Positions 14,861 through 23,117 of a DNA stretch of 64,000 nt are shown here, one piece after another. How positions within the stretch are numbered: the stretch's first letter is position 1; every line of letters starts with the position of its first letter. The notes below the pieces were generated by a model. It saw nothing but the letters and a program-made list of their open reading frames with translations. It made no database searches and was not told where the DNA came from. The DNA comes from Vibrio navarrensis (GTDB lineage: Bacteria; Pseudomonadota; Gammaproteobacteria; Enterobacterales; Vibrionaceae). The stretch covers positions 3,038,001 through 3,102,000 of the forward strand of contig NZ_CP065217.1 in NCBI RefSeq assembly GCF_015767675.1. The letters run 5' to 3'. The position numbers were made by a program, and so were the translations under genes.

Positions 14861-15118
14861 TGTGTTATTTCCTTGAATACATCATGACGCCATCAGTGAA
14901 GGCACCGAGAGCGCGAATGGTTAATAGTTTAAAGAGGGTGATCGACAGGTTGTGTCGAGACGAGTGAATCAATTTCACTCAGGTTATATATGCCTTGTCA
15001 GACATACTTTGCGGCGACCAATAAAAGCGATAGCAATATCAGTAACCTTATGAAGTTTCGCTAGAAATAATCGGAGTTTCTGAAAGCCCGACACACCCTG
15101 ACGAGTGGTCTATCTACA

Positions 15119-16009
15119 ATGCGTAGCATGAAAGAGCATGACACCCTAGCGAAAAGACTTGGTATTATCCTGACCCGTTTGAATACGGGAGAACGGTTAT
15201 ATCTGGAAGAATTGAGTCGAGAATTCGGTGTGAGTGAACGAACTCTACAACGGGATTTCAATGAGCGTTTAAATTACCTCCCTATTCAACGCGAAGGTGC
15301 GTGTTATTTTCTTGACCCAAAGGTTCTGGGTAGGCAGACCAACCACGAAATATCAACGTTACTCGCCAACATGGGACTCGATACATTGTTTTCGGGTAAG
15401 CACTATCTGAGTAACGGTGTGCTCAACAACAAATCGACGCCGCCGTTTCTATTCAAGAACCCGCACATCGAAGACATCAGTGATTACTCCAATATGTTCG
15501 AGAAACTTATCGAATCGGTCCAGAGGCGAAATGTCATCAGCTTTACCTGTGAAGGGGTGACTTACGATGAGTTTCATCCCTACCGCTTGGTGAATGAATA
15601 TGGATTGTGGTACGTGGCAGGGACTCAGAGAAACCGCCTAGAGTCACTCAGAATCGTGAAGATTCGGGATTTAATCTGCTACGAAGATAAATACTCTCCC
15701 GACCCTAGCGTTGAACAAAAGCTCACTGGTCGAGGATATGAAGGGGAGTTACTCAATCCCGTTGAGGTTCTTATACAGATGAGCAGTAAAATGACCGACG
15801 CATTCTTGAATGACAGTAATACTGACGACTTCCAAGTATTGAAAGAACTGGATTCGGGCAGCCTGCTTATCAGCCACCAGACCAAGAACATTCCTCGGTT
15901 ACTACGTCAGCTCAAAGCGTGGCTTCCTCATGCCGAAGTGCTCTCACCTGACTGGATTCGTTACTTGTTGAAGCAAGAGTTACAAACCTACCTGGACTCA
16001 ACCAAGTAG
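15119..16009 (+). CDS. HTH-WYL transcriptional regulator
   Basis: This 296-residue protein has an N-terminal winged helix-turn-helix (about residues 10-60, LEELSREFGVSERTLQRD) and a WYL domain at about 130-215. The WYL signature reads HPYRLVNEYGLWYVAGT, with a basic cluster at RNRLESLRIVKIRD. A WCX-like C-terminal region follows. WYL regulators sense ligands or nucleic acids and often control defence loci and mobile elements. It stands alone, so it may be the element's master regulator. ATG 15119 and 15128 are both possible starts, as neither has a strong ribosome site. Confidence 0.9.
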   Translation: MRSMKEHDTLAKRLGIILTRLNTGERLYLEELSREFGVSERTLQRDFNERLNYLPIQREGACYFLDPKVLGRQTNHEISTLLANMGLDTLFSGKHYLSNGVLNNKSTPPFLFKNPHIEDISDYSNMFEKLIESVQRRNVISFTCEGVTYDEFHPYRLVNEYGLWYVAGTQRNRLESLRIVKIRDLICYEDKYSPDPSVEQKLTGRGYEGELLNPVEVLIQMSSKMTDAFLNDSNTDDFQVLKELDSGSLLISHQTKNIPRLLRQLKAWLPHAEVLSPDWIRYLLKQELQTYLDSTK

Positions 16010-16307
16010 AAAGCTAGCGCACTGATTGACGGTAAACAGTGCCTTCTTGAGGGTAGAATGCGGTGTCGTCCAGTTACCTCGACATAATGTTGTTTCACTG
16101 GGCCACTACAGCCCACCCTCACCAAGAACTTACCCCTATGCTCTGATTTTTAAGTCACCTATGTTGGGTATGGAAAGTGACTGATTTAGCAGAATCACAA
16201 ACCGATACCGAGCAAGGTAAAACTCAAAACGATGCTGTTTTTCGTCGTTAATTAGAAAACACTAAAATAATTCCGAAGGAAGCTGAATTTTAATAGAGGG
16301 TAAAACC

Positions 16308-16433
16308 ATGATGTCTGATGCACGAACTCTGCTCCAACTCGCTAGCTCAAGCCCGTATCTTTTCCTTGTTGATATAGCCAACCTGTTAAGCTTTGCTGCC
16401 ATTGGCTATCTGATTTGCTTGATTACCGGATAA
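16308..16433 (+). CDS. Small hydrophobic protein, 41 residues
   Basis: ATG 16308 follows GAGGG at seven bases. The frame ends with TAA at 16433 and a strong terminator follows 15 bp later. The C-terminal half (LVDIANLLSFAAIGYLICLI) is one likely membrane segment. The ribosome site, hydrophobic helix and dedicated terminator together support a real small gene of unknown role, perhaps a membrane-active or regulatory peptide. Confidence 0.5.
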   Translation: MMSDARTLLQLASSSPYLFLVDIANLLSFAAIGYLICLITG

Positions 16434-16447
16434 CTGAGCCATGAATT

Positions 16448-16488
16448 GAACTTGTCACTATAGATTCCAGTGACAAGTTCCTTTTTTT
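16448..16488 (+). terminator. Strong terminator after the 41-residue gene
   Basis: Perfect 12-bp arms GAACTTGTCACT (16448-16459) and AGTGACAAGTTC (16469-16480) are followed by a run of seven T. Confidence 0.9.
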
Positions 16489-16630
16489 AACCAAGGACAA
16501 ATGTTCTCCTACTGCAGAAAGAGTGAAAAGTTAGACTAAGAAATCCATTCAACGAGTATTTTCCTAGAATTATTTGTTTCAAACATGTTTAATCCCTCCC
16601 TCAAAATAAACAACAACTAGGAACACTAAA

Positions 16631-17092
16631 ATGTCTATTCCATTCAATAAATTAGATTGGTTACACAATGGCTGTCAAAGTGAAAAAATCGCCAAATGTG
16701 CAGCAGCAGCTCATGCACATGAAGCGATTACTACAATCGCCACTTTCTATGCTGACGAAGACCATTACACTATCGAAGCAGGTGCTGAATACCTAGAAAA
16801 CTATGAAGGCCAAGAAGTATTGTTTCTAGAGTTCAAAGCGTATAGCGATTGTGAACATTCTCGCTCTATCGCCATCATCTACGAGAAAGAAGATCTAGTG
16901 ATGCACTGTGTTGAGTTTTCATTTGGAGGCGAGGATAAAGAGGAATACTTTGAGCCAGTTTCTCCAATGACTGTTAAGGGGTTCTTTAGTTACCTGAACA
17001 CCTTGCCTAATATCAAGAAGCATGTACTACCTTCGAGCCTGGACGAAAAAGAGCAACTATCTTTAAGTATGCTTGAGGAACTGTCTCAATAG
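16631..17092 (+). CDS. Hypothetical acidic protein, 153 residues
   Basis: ATG 16631 lies 10 bp after an AGGAA site. The protein is acidic, with LEFKAYSDCEHSRSIAIIYEKEDL in the middle suggesting beta strands and a charged C terminus. It has no signal peptide or transmembrane segment, and I do not recognise the family. It sits alone on the plus strand, between the 41-residue gene and a terminator-bearing intergenic region. Confidence 0.6.
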   Translation: MSIPFNKLDWLHNGCQSEKIAKCAAAAHAHEAITTIATFYADEDHYTIEAGAEYLENYEGQEVLFLEFKAYSDCEHSRSIAIIYEKEDLVMHCVEFSFGGEDKEEYFEPVSPMTVKGFFSYLNTLPNIKKHVLPSSLDEKEQLSLSMLEELSQ

Positions 17093-17316
17093 GTTTTCTC
17101 ATATCAACGTAACCATAAGCACTGCCTAAGAACATCAAACTAGGTTATCCCAAATGGAAACGTTGAAAATGCCCAAGTTTTCGCACCGAACTACGAACTA
17201 TTTACTAAGGTGCGCTCTTGGCGCTGAATAGGGCCTAGCCTTTACCCCTAGTAGCAGAGATAGCATCAGACAAATCATTCTCTCGGTATTTCCCATAGGC
17301 TTCCCTACCTTTACTA

Positions 17317-17350
17317 CCCCCATTGCTTCGACATAGCAATGGGGGTTTTT
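17317..17350 (+). terminator. Strong plus-strand terminator
   Basis: Perfect 11-bp arms CCCCCATTGCT (17317-17327) and AGCAATGGGGG (17335-17345) precede five T. Confidence 0.9.
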
Positions 17351-17507
17351 AATAACAAAACACCAGAACAAACCAACCAAACTCGTTAAAATTAACGCTC
17401 CCTTCCTTGGTGTTTCCACCGTCCATCGCAATCCAGCAACGCCATCCCCTCTGAATCCCGAAGGCAACGGATTGGGTAAACGTTGCTAAAACTTGCCCCA
17501 ATGAAAA

Positions 17508-17552
17508 AGGCTTCCCATCACGCCATGATTAACATGGATCAATGGGAAGCCT
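17508..17552 (-). terminator. Terminator of the DUF2787 gene
   Basis: Arms AGGCTTCCCAT (17508-17518) and ATGGGAAGCCT (17542-17552) pair on the minus strand, with an inner hairpin, and are followed by a T-run (AAAAA at 17504-17508 on plus). Confidence 0.8.
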
Positions 17553-17627
17553 CTGAGTCACTAGGAAGTGAGTAACCAATTTTATGGTTCATATACGGTG
17601 CTTTCAACTTGGTTCCAAACGAATGGA

Positions 17628-18059
17628 CTAATCCACCGTGACTTTTATCTCATCGAACACGCCCATTTCGACGTAGCTAAGAAAGTTGGATTCCCACATC
17701 GAATAAAACTCAGCAACGTCATTACTCGTTATCGACAGCTCCGGAACATAGGAAAAACTTGCGGTTCCAGATGAGAAGTTAAAGTCCACCTCTTTAACCA
17801 GTTCGGGATAAGGACCATCGCAATACGCAAAGTCAGTGATGTAATCAAAGATCCACTGGCCGTTGCAGTGGACAAGTCTGATTTCAACAGGATGAAAACC
17901 ACCATTTTCCGAACTGTAGGATGAATCTCGGAAGTTAAACACGACCGATTGGATCATGGGTGTCCATTTGCCTGATTCGCTGATCACTCGGTTTAAAGCA
18001 TCTTGAAGATCGACACTGACAGGCAGCAGTAATCGCTCAACGTCAAAAGTTAAGTTCAT
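17628..18059 (-). CDS. DUF2787 family protein
   Basis: This 143-residue protein matches the DUF2787 pattern common on Vibrio accessory elements. It has VVFNFRDSSYSSENGGFHPVEIRL (about residues 39-62), WIFDYITDFAYCDG, then PELVKEVDFNF, and ends near MWESNFLSYVEMGVFDE. The biochemical role of the family is unknown. It is the last gene of a minus-strand run (int, GIY-YIG-like, two unknowns, DUF2787) and has its own terminator. There is no signal peptide or membrane segment. Confidence 0.85.
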   Translation of the reverse strand: MNLTFDVERLLLPVSVDLQDALNRVISESGKWTPMIQSVVFNFRDSSYSSENGGFHPVEIRLVHCNGQWIFDYITDFAYCDGPYPELVKEVDFNFSSGTASFSYVPELSITSNDVAEFYSMWESNFLSYVEMGVFDEIKVTVD

Positions 18060-18160
18060 AATAAAATCTCGTTTAGTTTGCTAGGGAAGCACTCTTGTTA
18101 AGTGCTCGGTATGAAAAGCCAGAGTTGGCTTAGTGGATAAGGATTGATGTGCTTAGGGGG

Positions 18161-18661
18161 TTATTCAGCTTTGGTTTCAGAGTCCACGATAGACAGAAGT
18201 TCATCACGACGTTGCTCGTAGTCAGGCGCTAGAACGTGGAGAAACACCGATTTTTCCGACTGGATGATAAGACCAAGCCCCCTGCAAACTCCGCACATAA
18301 AACCCGCGTTGTTCGCTGACTGTCCTGAAAACACACACTTCATCACAGAGCTCTTGAACGACTTATCACCCTGCACATCCAGAACAGCGGTGATATCTTT
18401 AAGCGGGATCCATTCCTTGCTGTGTAGACCGCCACCTTCATTGCCCGACATGCGGATATAGAGCTCGGTTTCCTCGTCATGTAAGGCGATTTCATAGAAC
18501 ACATGGTTCTCTGTTTTCGGTGATAGCTTTTTAGCTTTGCCCTCGCGCACGATATTAGTGAAATGGTCTACTGGTTGATCGTCAGTGACCGTGACTTGTT
18601 CATTGCCTTCTACGATTTCAGGTTGAACCGTTTCTTGTTGTTGGTTTGATTTACGTGCCAT
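18161..18661 (-). CDS. Hypothetical protein, 166 residues
   Basis: ATG 18661 follows AGGAGG, an excellent ribosome site. The N-terminal 35 residues are polar and probably disordered, followed by a beta-rich part (HVFYEIALHDEETELYIRM, then HSKEWIPLKDI). CGVCRGLG near residue 122 gives a CxxC pair that might bind metal, though only two cysteines are close together. The acidic C terminus is helical. I do not know the family. It lies between the unknown gene at 18706 and the DUF2787 gene in the same direction. Confidence 0.65.
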   Translation of the reverse strand: MARKSNQQQETVQPEIVEGNEQVTVTDDQPVDHFTNIVREGKAKKLSPKTENHVFYEIALHDEETELYIRMSGNEGGGLHSKEWIPLKDITAVLDVQGDKSFKSSVMKCVFSGQSANNAGFMCGVCRGLGLIIQSEKSVFLHVLAPDYEQRRDELLSIVDSETKAE

Positions 18662-18705
18662 AGGACACCTCCTTTAAGATGGAACTATTCAGGTTTAATT
18701 TGGTT

Positions 18706-19089
18706 TTAAGATTCAGCTTGGTCAGCTAACTTAGCGACAGGGAACGTTGGACTGTTGATTGGAGCGCAGCAGTACACACCAGCGCCTTCCATGGTTACGA
18801 TGGCAACCGCTAGCAACCAAGGACAATCATCGTCGTTTAACAACAGCACCCATTCTGGGTAATTAGTAACAAAGCGAAGGAAGTGCAGATCTTCCTCAGA
18901 TTGTTCACTCAAGGCTTCGTCGGTATCGGACTCCTCAATCAAGTACAAGGTCGTACCGACTTCATCCCAGAATGCTTTGGTGTTTTCTTCATCACCGAAT
19001 GGCTCTATCAGGTGTTCGAGTAGTTTTGCTTTCACACCATCAGGCATTGGTAGTGATTGAATGTCTTCAAACTTGTTTACTGTTTTCAT
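18706..19089 (-). CDS. Hypothetical acidic protein, 127 residues
   Basis: I place the start at ATG 19089, preceded by AAGGAA. A longer frame to 19179 runs through the terminator of the upstream gene and is unlikely. The protein is acidic and helical (LLEHLIEPFGDEENTKAFWDEV), followed by a hydrophobic stretch (WLLAVAIVTMEGAGVYCCAP) that may be a buried core strand-helix. The family is unknown. It starts just after the terminator of the GIY-YIG-like gene, so it probably has its own promoter. Confidence 0.6.
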   Translation of the reverse strand: MKTVNKFEDIQSLPMPDGVKAKLLEHLIEPFGDEENTKAFWDEVGTTLYLIEESDTDEALSEQSEEDLHFLRFVTNYPEWVLLLNDDDCPWLLAVAIVTMEGAGVYCCAPINSPTFPVAKLADQAES

Positions 19090-19115
19090 CGTGAATTTCC
19101 TTCTAATAATGAAAA

Positions 19116-19148
19116 AGCCCCTGTTTAGCTCATCGCTAAACAGGGGCT
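19116..19148 (-). terminator. Terminator after the integrase operon
   Basis: Perfect 14-bp arms (19116-19129 and 19135-19148, AGCCCCTGTTTAGC and its complement) have a 5-nt loop and T-runs on both sides. It ends the int/GIY-YIG-like unit. Confidence 0.9.
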
Positions 19149-19166
19149 TTTCTAATATGTATTGCG

Positions 19167-19586
19167 TTATTCGGACCAATTAAACTTGTAGTTCAACGGC
19201 GGTAGCTCGTAATGTTGTCGTACATACTCATTGAGCAGTTTACCTTCCAATGTATATGCATCTTCCTTCGTGTTGCATGATTTCCAGCACACATAGAGAG
19301 TATCGATGGGAAATACATCCTCAAAGTTAAAATTACGATATCGCCATCCAGCCATATGACCTTCTTGTCTAGTTCCGGTAGCGCAACTTATAAAAGCACG
19401 AACTCGAAAGTTTAATCTCTCACTTTCACCGATATCCAGAATCCCATGCTCATCAACACCAACGGCTCGACTGAGCTCTTTCTCCGCAGCAATGATGTAC
19501 ACTCCCGGTCCCTTGGGTATCGAATTTATGTCAACAATGGACAGTAATTCCCAGTCAGTCCAATCGGACCAATCATCGTATTTCAT
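19167..19586 (-). CDS. GIY-YIG-like nuclease-fold protein
   Basis: This 139-residue protein has features of the GIY-YIG fold: GPGVYII (residues 26-32), then ILDIGESERL (about 49-58) in place of the YIG strand. An arginine follows in NFRVRAF, and a helix with a possible metal-binding glutamate is at YTLEGKLLNEY. In this fold the second tyrosine is replaced (LDIG), so nuclease activity is uncertain. The gene overlaps the integrase gene by 14 bases and shares a terminator, so the two are co-expressed. A role in excision or DNA processing of the element is an inference. Confidence 0.65.
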   Translation of the reverse strand: MKYDDWSDWTDWELLSIVDINSIPKGPGVYIIAAEKELSRAVGVDEHGILDIGESERLNFRVRAFISCATGTRQEGHMAGWRYRNFNFEDVFPIDTLYVCWKSCNTKEDAYTLEGKLLNEYVRQHYELPPLNYKFNWSE

Positions 19587-20856
19587 TTACATCTCTCTGT
19601 AATTCATTGGCATTATCTCTCGAATCCCAATGTATCTCCGGCTTCGCAGTCACCATATCCGACAATCGTGAACCAATTTCGCGCCTACGTCCAACTGTCA
19701 GCTTCGAATAGCGTCTTGTTGATGACAGGTCAGCATGATTGAGCTGCTTGGCTATGTCGTGTAACGAAACACCTTGTGATGCCAGAAGACTACCAACAGT
19801 ATGCCTTGCACTGTGCAGGGTTAGATTCGCTTTATCTCCGGGTATGTCGGGCAGTCCCATCTTGGCTTTGATAGCCTTGAAAGCATGCCTAGGTTGTCCT
19901 ACTGGTTTACCCTTTTTGCGTCCAGGAAAGAGATACGGATTATTCGCCACATGAGGCACTGACCTCAAAATATCAAGCATGTAATCACTCAGATAAATAA
20001 CGTGGCTACTACCGTTTTTCGTATGAGGGATAGTGAGCGATTTCTCTTCCCAATTCACATCGGATTTCAAGCGTAAACGCAGTTCTTTATCCCTCGCGCC
20101 AGTCAGAAACAGCAGAACTAAGTACGCACCAATGCTCTTATCCTCATGGTTCAGAGCGTGACCTATGAACTCCTTTAGCTGTGATTCGGATAAGTAGCCA
20201 GTGCGAACGTTATCTTCTTTTAACAAGCTCACTTTGTCCGCGATAAGTGGCGCATCCATCAACTTGTATGCCTGACGATTAATAGTTTTCAATAAGGCCA
20301 AAACGCGATTTATCGAAGCGGGAGCATACGGAGTTCCTTTAATAGTCACAGTATTCTGCATCTCCATTTGGACTTTGATGATATCGGCGGCGGTTAGGTC
20401 ATGAATCGATATGTGATGGATAGACTTTGCTAAACGAAATCGCGCTGCGTCGTCCTTCCAACTGCGTTTCTGTTTAGCCAGTGGCAGGTAAACTTCATCA
20501 AAAAACCGAGCTAGGGTCATTGTCTTCTCGGTAGTCTGATTGTCACGCTCAAGCTTTGGATCAATACCTTCAATAATTTGCTGGCGATACTCTTTGGCTG
20601 TCTTGCGTAATGTGGCGAGGTCAGTTTCAGGGTGCTTACCAAGACCAATGCTTGCCTTTTTACTTGTTACCGGACTGGTATAACGCAGCAGGAAGCGTTT
20701 CCCGCCAGATTTACCCACTAAGCAGCGAACACCAGTAGGTAAACCAGAATCCTTCATAGCGGACAGATTGACTTCGTAATCGGTGGATTTTGCAGTTGAG
20801 GGGTTGGGTTTAAGATTATTGAGGAAAGTAGTAGTGAGTCGTTGTAATTTGCTCAT
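19573..20856 (-). CDS. int: Tyrosine recombinase (integrase) of the element
   Basis: This 427-residue recombinase has the complete catalytic set: Arg255 (TGARDKELR), Lys280 (HTKNGSSH), His348 and Arg351 (HSARHT), His374 (LNHADLSST) and the nucleophile Tyr383 (RRYSKL). An N-terminal DUF4102-like arm-binding region covers about 1-100 and a core-binding SAM-like domain about 110-210. It probably catalyses integration into, and excision from, the tRNA-Leu gene 2.2 kb away. The overlap with the GIY-YIG-like gene shows a shared transcript. Length and residues are intact, so it should be active. No excisionase is recognised. Confidence 0.95.
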   Translation of the reverse strand: MSKLQRLTTTFLNNLKPNPSTAKSTDYEVNLSAMKDSGLPTGVRCLVGKSGGKRFLLRYTSPVTSKKASIGLGKHPETDLATLRKTAKEYRQQIIEGIDPKLERDNQTTEKTMTLARFFDEVYLPLAKQKRSWKDDAARFRLAKSIHHISIHDLTAADIIKVQMEMQNTVTIKGTPYAPASINRVLALLKTINRQAYKLMDAPLIADKVSLLKEDNVRTGYLSESQLKEFIGHALNHEDKSIGAYLVLLFLTGARDKELRLRLKSDVNWEEKSLTIPHTKNGSSHVIYLSDYMLDILRSVPHVANNPYLFPGRKKGKPVGQPRHAFKAIKAKMGLPDIPGDKANLTLHSARHTVGSLLASQGVSLHDIAKQLNHADLSSTRRYSKLTVGRRREIGSRLSDMVTAKPEIHWDSRDNANELQRDVNEIR

Positions 20857-20978
20857 TCAAACCTCCATTAACTAGATATTCGATTAGTTAATATTTGTTT
20901 GAATGGGTGTTTATTACGGTTAAATAAAAGCTGAACAACACGAGAATAGTATCATCCAGCTTATCTTTTATCGACTAA

Positions 20979-21629
20979 TCAATCACTAGATTTCGTTGAC
21001 AGCTCTTGAGGTATGACAGGTGAAGTTTGTCCTTCTACCTTTGTTAAATTAGGTGTCACATCATTGATTTTTGATTCTGTTTTTTCAGGTATATTTTGGG
21101 AACTTGTATTACCAATATCAGGCACCTTCTCACCCATACAAAAAATCAACACTGTTAAAATAAGTAAAACTCCACCGATCCCTAAATAAAAAATCTTTGC
21201 TTTCGTTGTACTTCTGACATTTTTAAATCCCAGGATACTGACAGCGCTTTCTTCACCAATCTTTCCCGTTAGATTAATATTAGGTAATTGAGTCTTTATT
21301 TGTTTCTCCATCTCAATCCCTTTGAGCACAGCCCCTTTTAGAAGGGGGTGATACCAATAAACATCTACTAAAAAAACCAGCATCCAAACAATAAAAGAAC
21401 CAAGGGCAAGAAAGGTGGCAACAGGAATATTATATCCAACCACTTCAGCTTCATATTGGGATTTTAAGCTTACACCAATTGCACTGATAAAAGCAGAAAC
21501 GATTAATAATCCAAAGTTTCTAACCTTCATTTCAAGGTCGTTAAAGTGTTGTTGAACATCAACTATTTTCTTCCATACTTCCACATTTAGTTTCAAATAC
21601 TCTAGATCAATGTCTTTTTCATCACTCAT
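20979..21629 (-). CDS. Membrane protein of the HAD-linked cassette, intact copy
   Basis: A 216-residue protein with a cytoplasmic N-terminal helix (LKLNVEVWKKIVDVQQHFNDL). Predicted membrane segments lie at about 38-56, 68-88 and 143-163, and the C-terminal tail is Ser/Thr/Pro-rich. The helix followed by paired membrane segments loosely recalls SLATT-type effectors, but I cannot assign it. The start overlaps the stop of the HAD gene by four bases, so translation is coupled. The second copy at 1-2025 is broken by an IS, which makes this the only complete copy in the window. Confidence 0.8.
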   Translation of the reverse strand: MSDEKDIDLEYLKLNVEVWKKIVDVQQHFNDLEMKVRNFGLLIVSAFISAIGVSLKSQYEAEVVGYNIPVATFLALGSFIVWMLVFLVDVYWYHPLLKGAVLKGIEMEKQIKTQLPNINLTGKIGEESAVSILGFKNVRSTTKAKIFYLGIGGVLLILTVLIFCMGEKVPDIGNTSSQNIPEKTESKINDVTPNLTKVEGQTSPVIPQELSTKSSD

Positions 21630-22498
21630 GAATCAGCACCTTTAAACATTTGAAAATTAAATATCTCTAATAACTCTGAGAAACTATCTACCGTATAAGT
21701 TGGTGGGATATGATGATAATTCTCTTTAATTCTCTTTTCTCGTTCTACATCTTCATCAGTCCAATGAGTAACAGCCCTCAACAACTCATAACCTTCGGCA
21801 TTATTTTCAAAATGAGTAGTACCATATCTAGCAAATACATCTGTAACACATGCCTGTTGCGCCATCTCAATGTCTTTCATTTCACTATCACCGATGTAAA
21901 CACAATCTTCTACATCAGCCCCAAGGTCATTTATAATATCTAGTAACAACTTCGGGTTAGGCTTCGTCTCTCCTTCGGGAGTGTGTTTTGGCTTGGTTAG
22001 CGAAAAACTGAACTTTGTCCCTGAGCCTAGTTCCTCAGGAAGTTCGTGGTCTGGCGGAGAGAACAAGTAATCAATGTAGTTATCCAAACCCAGTTTCTTC
22101 AGTCGATATGAAGTGTAGTATGACTTAGACTCTGTATACGCAATAACTAGGACACCAATATTTTTTAAAGTTTTAAGAGTATCTTCCACTGTAGGATATA
22201 AACAGAGGTGTTTTCTTCGTTCTGACCTAAATGCATGAATAGCTTCATCTAGCGCTTCATTGATCCCATCTTCAGAACCATACATAGCAAGTAAAGACGG
22301 TAAATTTTGAAGTAAGAAGGCATACTCGGCAGTGCCGTGTTCTTGGTGAATTTTCTTCACTTCAGGAAGGATCACGTCACTACTTAATCCTGTAATCTCG
22401 TACACCTTATCAAACATCGCCGAGTTACTAGCATACCAAATGCTAAACCAGTCAAATAAAGTGTTATCTAAATCGGTAATGAGTACAGTTTTTTTCAT
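21626..22498 (-). CDS. HAD-superfamily hydrolase, inner copy
   Basis: This 290-residue protein has motifs DLDNT (Asp9, Asp11), YTES, KPNP and IGDSEMKD, giving a complete HAD active site with a probable helical cap. The substrate is unknown; small-molecule phosphates or nucleotides are usual for the fold. It is translationally coupled to the membrane-protein gene. It is nearly identical to the copy at 2022-2894, with scattered substitutions that mostly keep the frame and chemistry, suggesting selection on the protein. The cassette is the gene pair closest to the tRNA end of both stacked elements. Confidence 0.85.
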   Translation of the reverse strand: MKKTVLITDLDNTLFDWFSIWYASNSAMFDKVYEITGLSSDVILPEVKKIHQEHGTAEYAFLLQNLPSLLAMYGSEDGINEALDEAIHAFRSERRKHLCLYPTVEDTLKTLKNIGVLVIAYTESKSYYTSYRLKKLGLDNYIDYLFSPPDHELPEELGSGTKFSFSLTKPKHTPEGETKPNPKLLLDIINDLGADVEDCVYIGDSEMKDIEMAQQACVTDVFARYGTTHFENNAEGYELLRAVTHWTDEDVEREKRIKENYHHIPPTYTVDSFSELLEIFNFQMFKGADS

Positions 22499-22779
22499 TT
22501 AACTACTCTAATCTAAGTCGTGTGAATCAATTCTCCCGACAGGTTAACACTAGAGAGCTACCATTCAAAGGTAAGCCACTATCATCCACGACTGAATTAG
22601 ATAAGTAACACCAAATGCCATACTTCCAAAACACTCAAAATGATAGTTGAGTTGATATCCCCAACGCCCTTACCACACACACCGCAAAACCTCTCATTGC
22701 AAATCGACTTTCTACAATCCATCAAAACGATCAATAACCACATAGCAGCCAAACCAGAAGCGCATAGCACCGTAAAGTC

Positions 22780-22798
22780 ACCATGGTACGACCATGGT
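22780..22798. repeat. Paired ACCATGGT palindromes, inner copy
   Basis: Two ACCATGGT octamers with spacer ACG, matching 3177-3195. They lie about 260-280 bp from the tRNA-derived repeat in both elements. Confidence 0.6.
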
Positions 22799-23020
22799 TC
22801 TTCCAGACCGCAACCCTTGGCAATACTAGCTTGCGAGTTAGCAGTCACCGGAGTTTGTTGGATTTACTAGGATTCTCTTGCGCACAGATTCGTCATGTGA
22901 TGAACCATGAATGGACCATGGGAGATTTTTCAAGGCGGATAAAGTGAGTCTATTAGGGCGAGAAAAGGGGCGATAGCAGAAAAGGAAAACTGAGGTAAGC
23001 TTTTGATTAGCCTAGAAACA

Positions 23021-23050
23021 ACAAAGCCCCGACTGTCGTCGAGGCTTTGT
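23021..23050 (-). terminator. Terminator of tRNA-Leu
   Basis: Arms of 13 bp (23021-23033 and 23038-23050) pair with one mismatch on the minus strand, followed by TTGTTT. It lies just after the tRNA CCA end. Confidence 0.85.
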
Positions 23051-23060
23051 CATATGAATC

Positions 23061-23117
23061 ATGGTACCGATGGGCGGACTTGAACCGCCACTCCCGAAGG
23101 AAACGGATTTTGAATCC
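23061..23117 (-). repeat. Right attachment repeat within tRNA-Leu
   Basis: This 57-bp copy forms the 3' part of the intact tRNA gene and repeats 3468-3524 with one mismatch. The crossover that inserted the element lies within this identity block. Confidence 0.9.

Larger units (their letters stand above)
17093..17627. other. Gene-free stretch with two terminators
   Basis: About 535 bp. A plus-strand terminator at 17317-17350 stands 225 bp after the last gene. The region before it has small dyads, such as CGCACC near 17180 and GGTGCG near 17210, so a small RNA is possible but no promoter is clear. A minus-strand terminator at 17508-17552 belongs to the DUF2787 gene. A reading frame at 17198-17467 covers the first terminator and is unlikely to be real. 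Confidence 0.5.
22499..23060. other. Conserved att-proximal region, inner copy
   Basis: About 560 bp matching 2895-3467. It contains the paired palindromes at 22780-22798, a 54-codon frame at 22783-22947 (MVRPWFF at the start) related to the one at 3180-3395, and the tRNA terminator. No ribosome site supports the small frame. The region is conserved between two elements, so it probably has a function in recombination or control. Confidence 0.55.
3468..23117. mobile_element. Pipolin-like integrated element at tRNA-Leu
   Basis: About 19.6 kb lies between two 57-bp direct repeats of the tRNA-Leu 3' part. The element encodes its own piPolB-type family B DNA polymerase and a complete tyrosine recombinase, the two hallmark genes of pipolins, which are known to integrate at tRNA genes. 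No capsid, portal, tail or conjugation gene is visible, so it is neither a prophage nor an ICE. Cargo comprises a methyltransferase/putative nuclease pair, H-NS-like protein, diguanylate cyclase, WYL regulator, DUF2787, GIY-YIG-like protein and the HAD/membrane cassette. The integrase lies about 2.2 kb from the tRNA, on the same strand. Confidence 0.85.

Noticed and set aside
17198..17467. 89-codon minus-strand frame
   Set aside because: It runs over a perfect plus-strand terminator, has no ribosome site and its composition is not protein-like.
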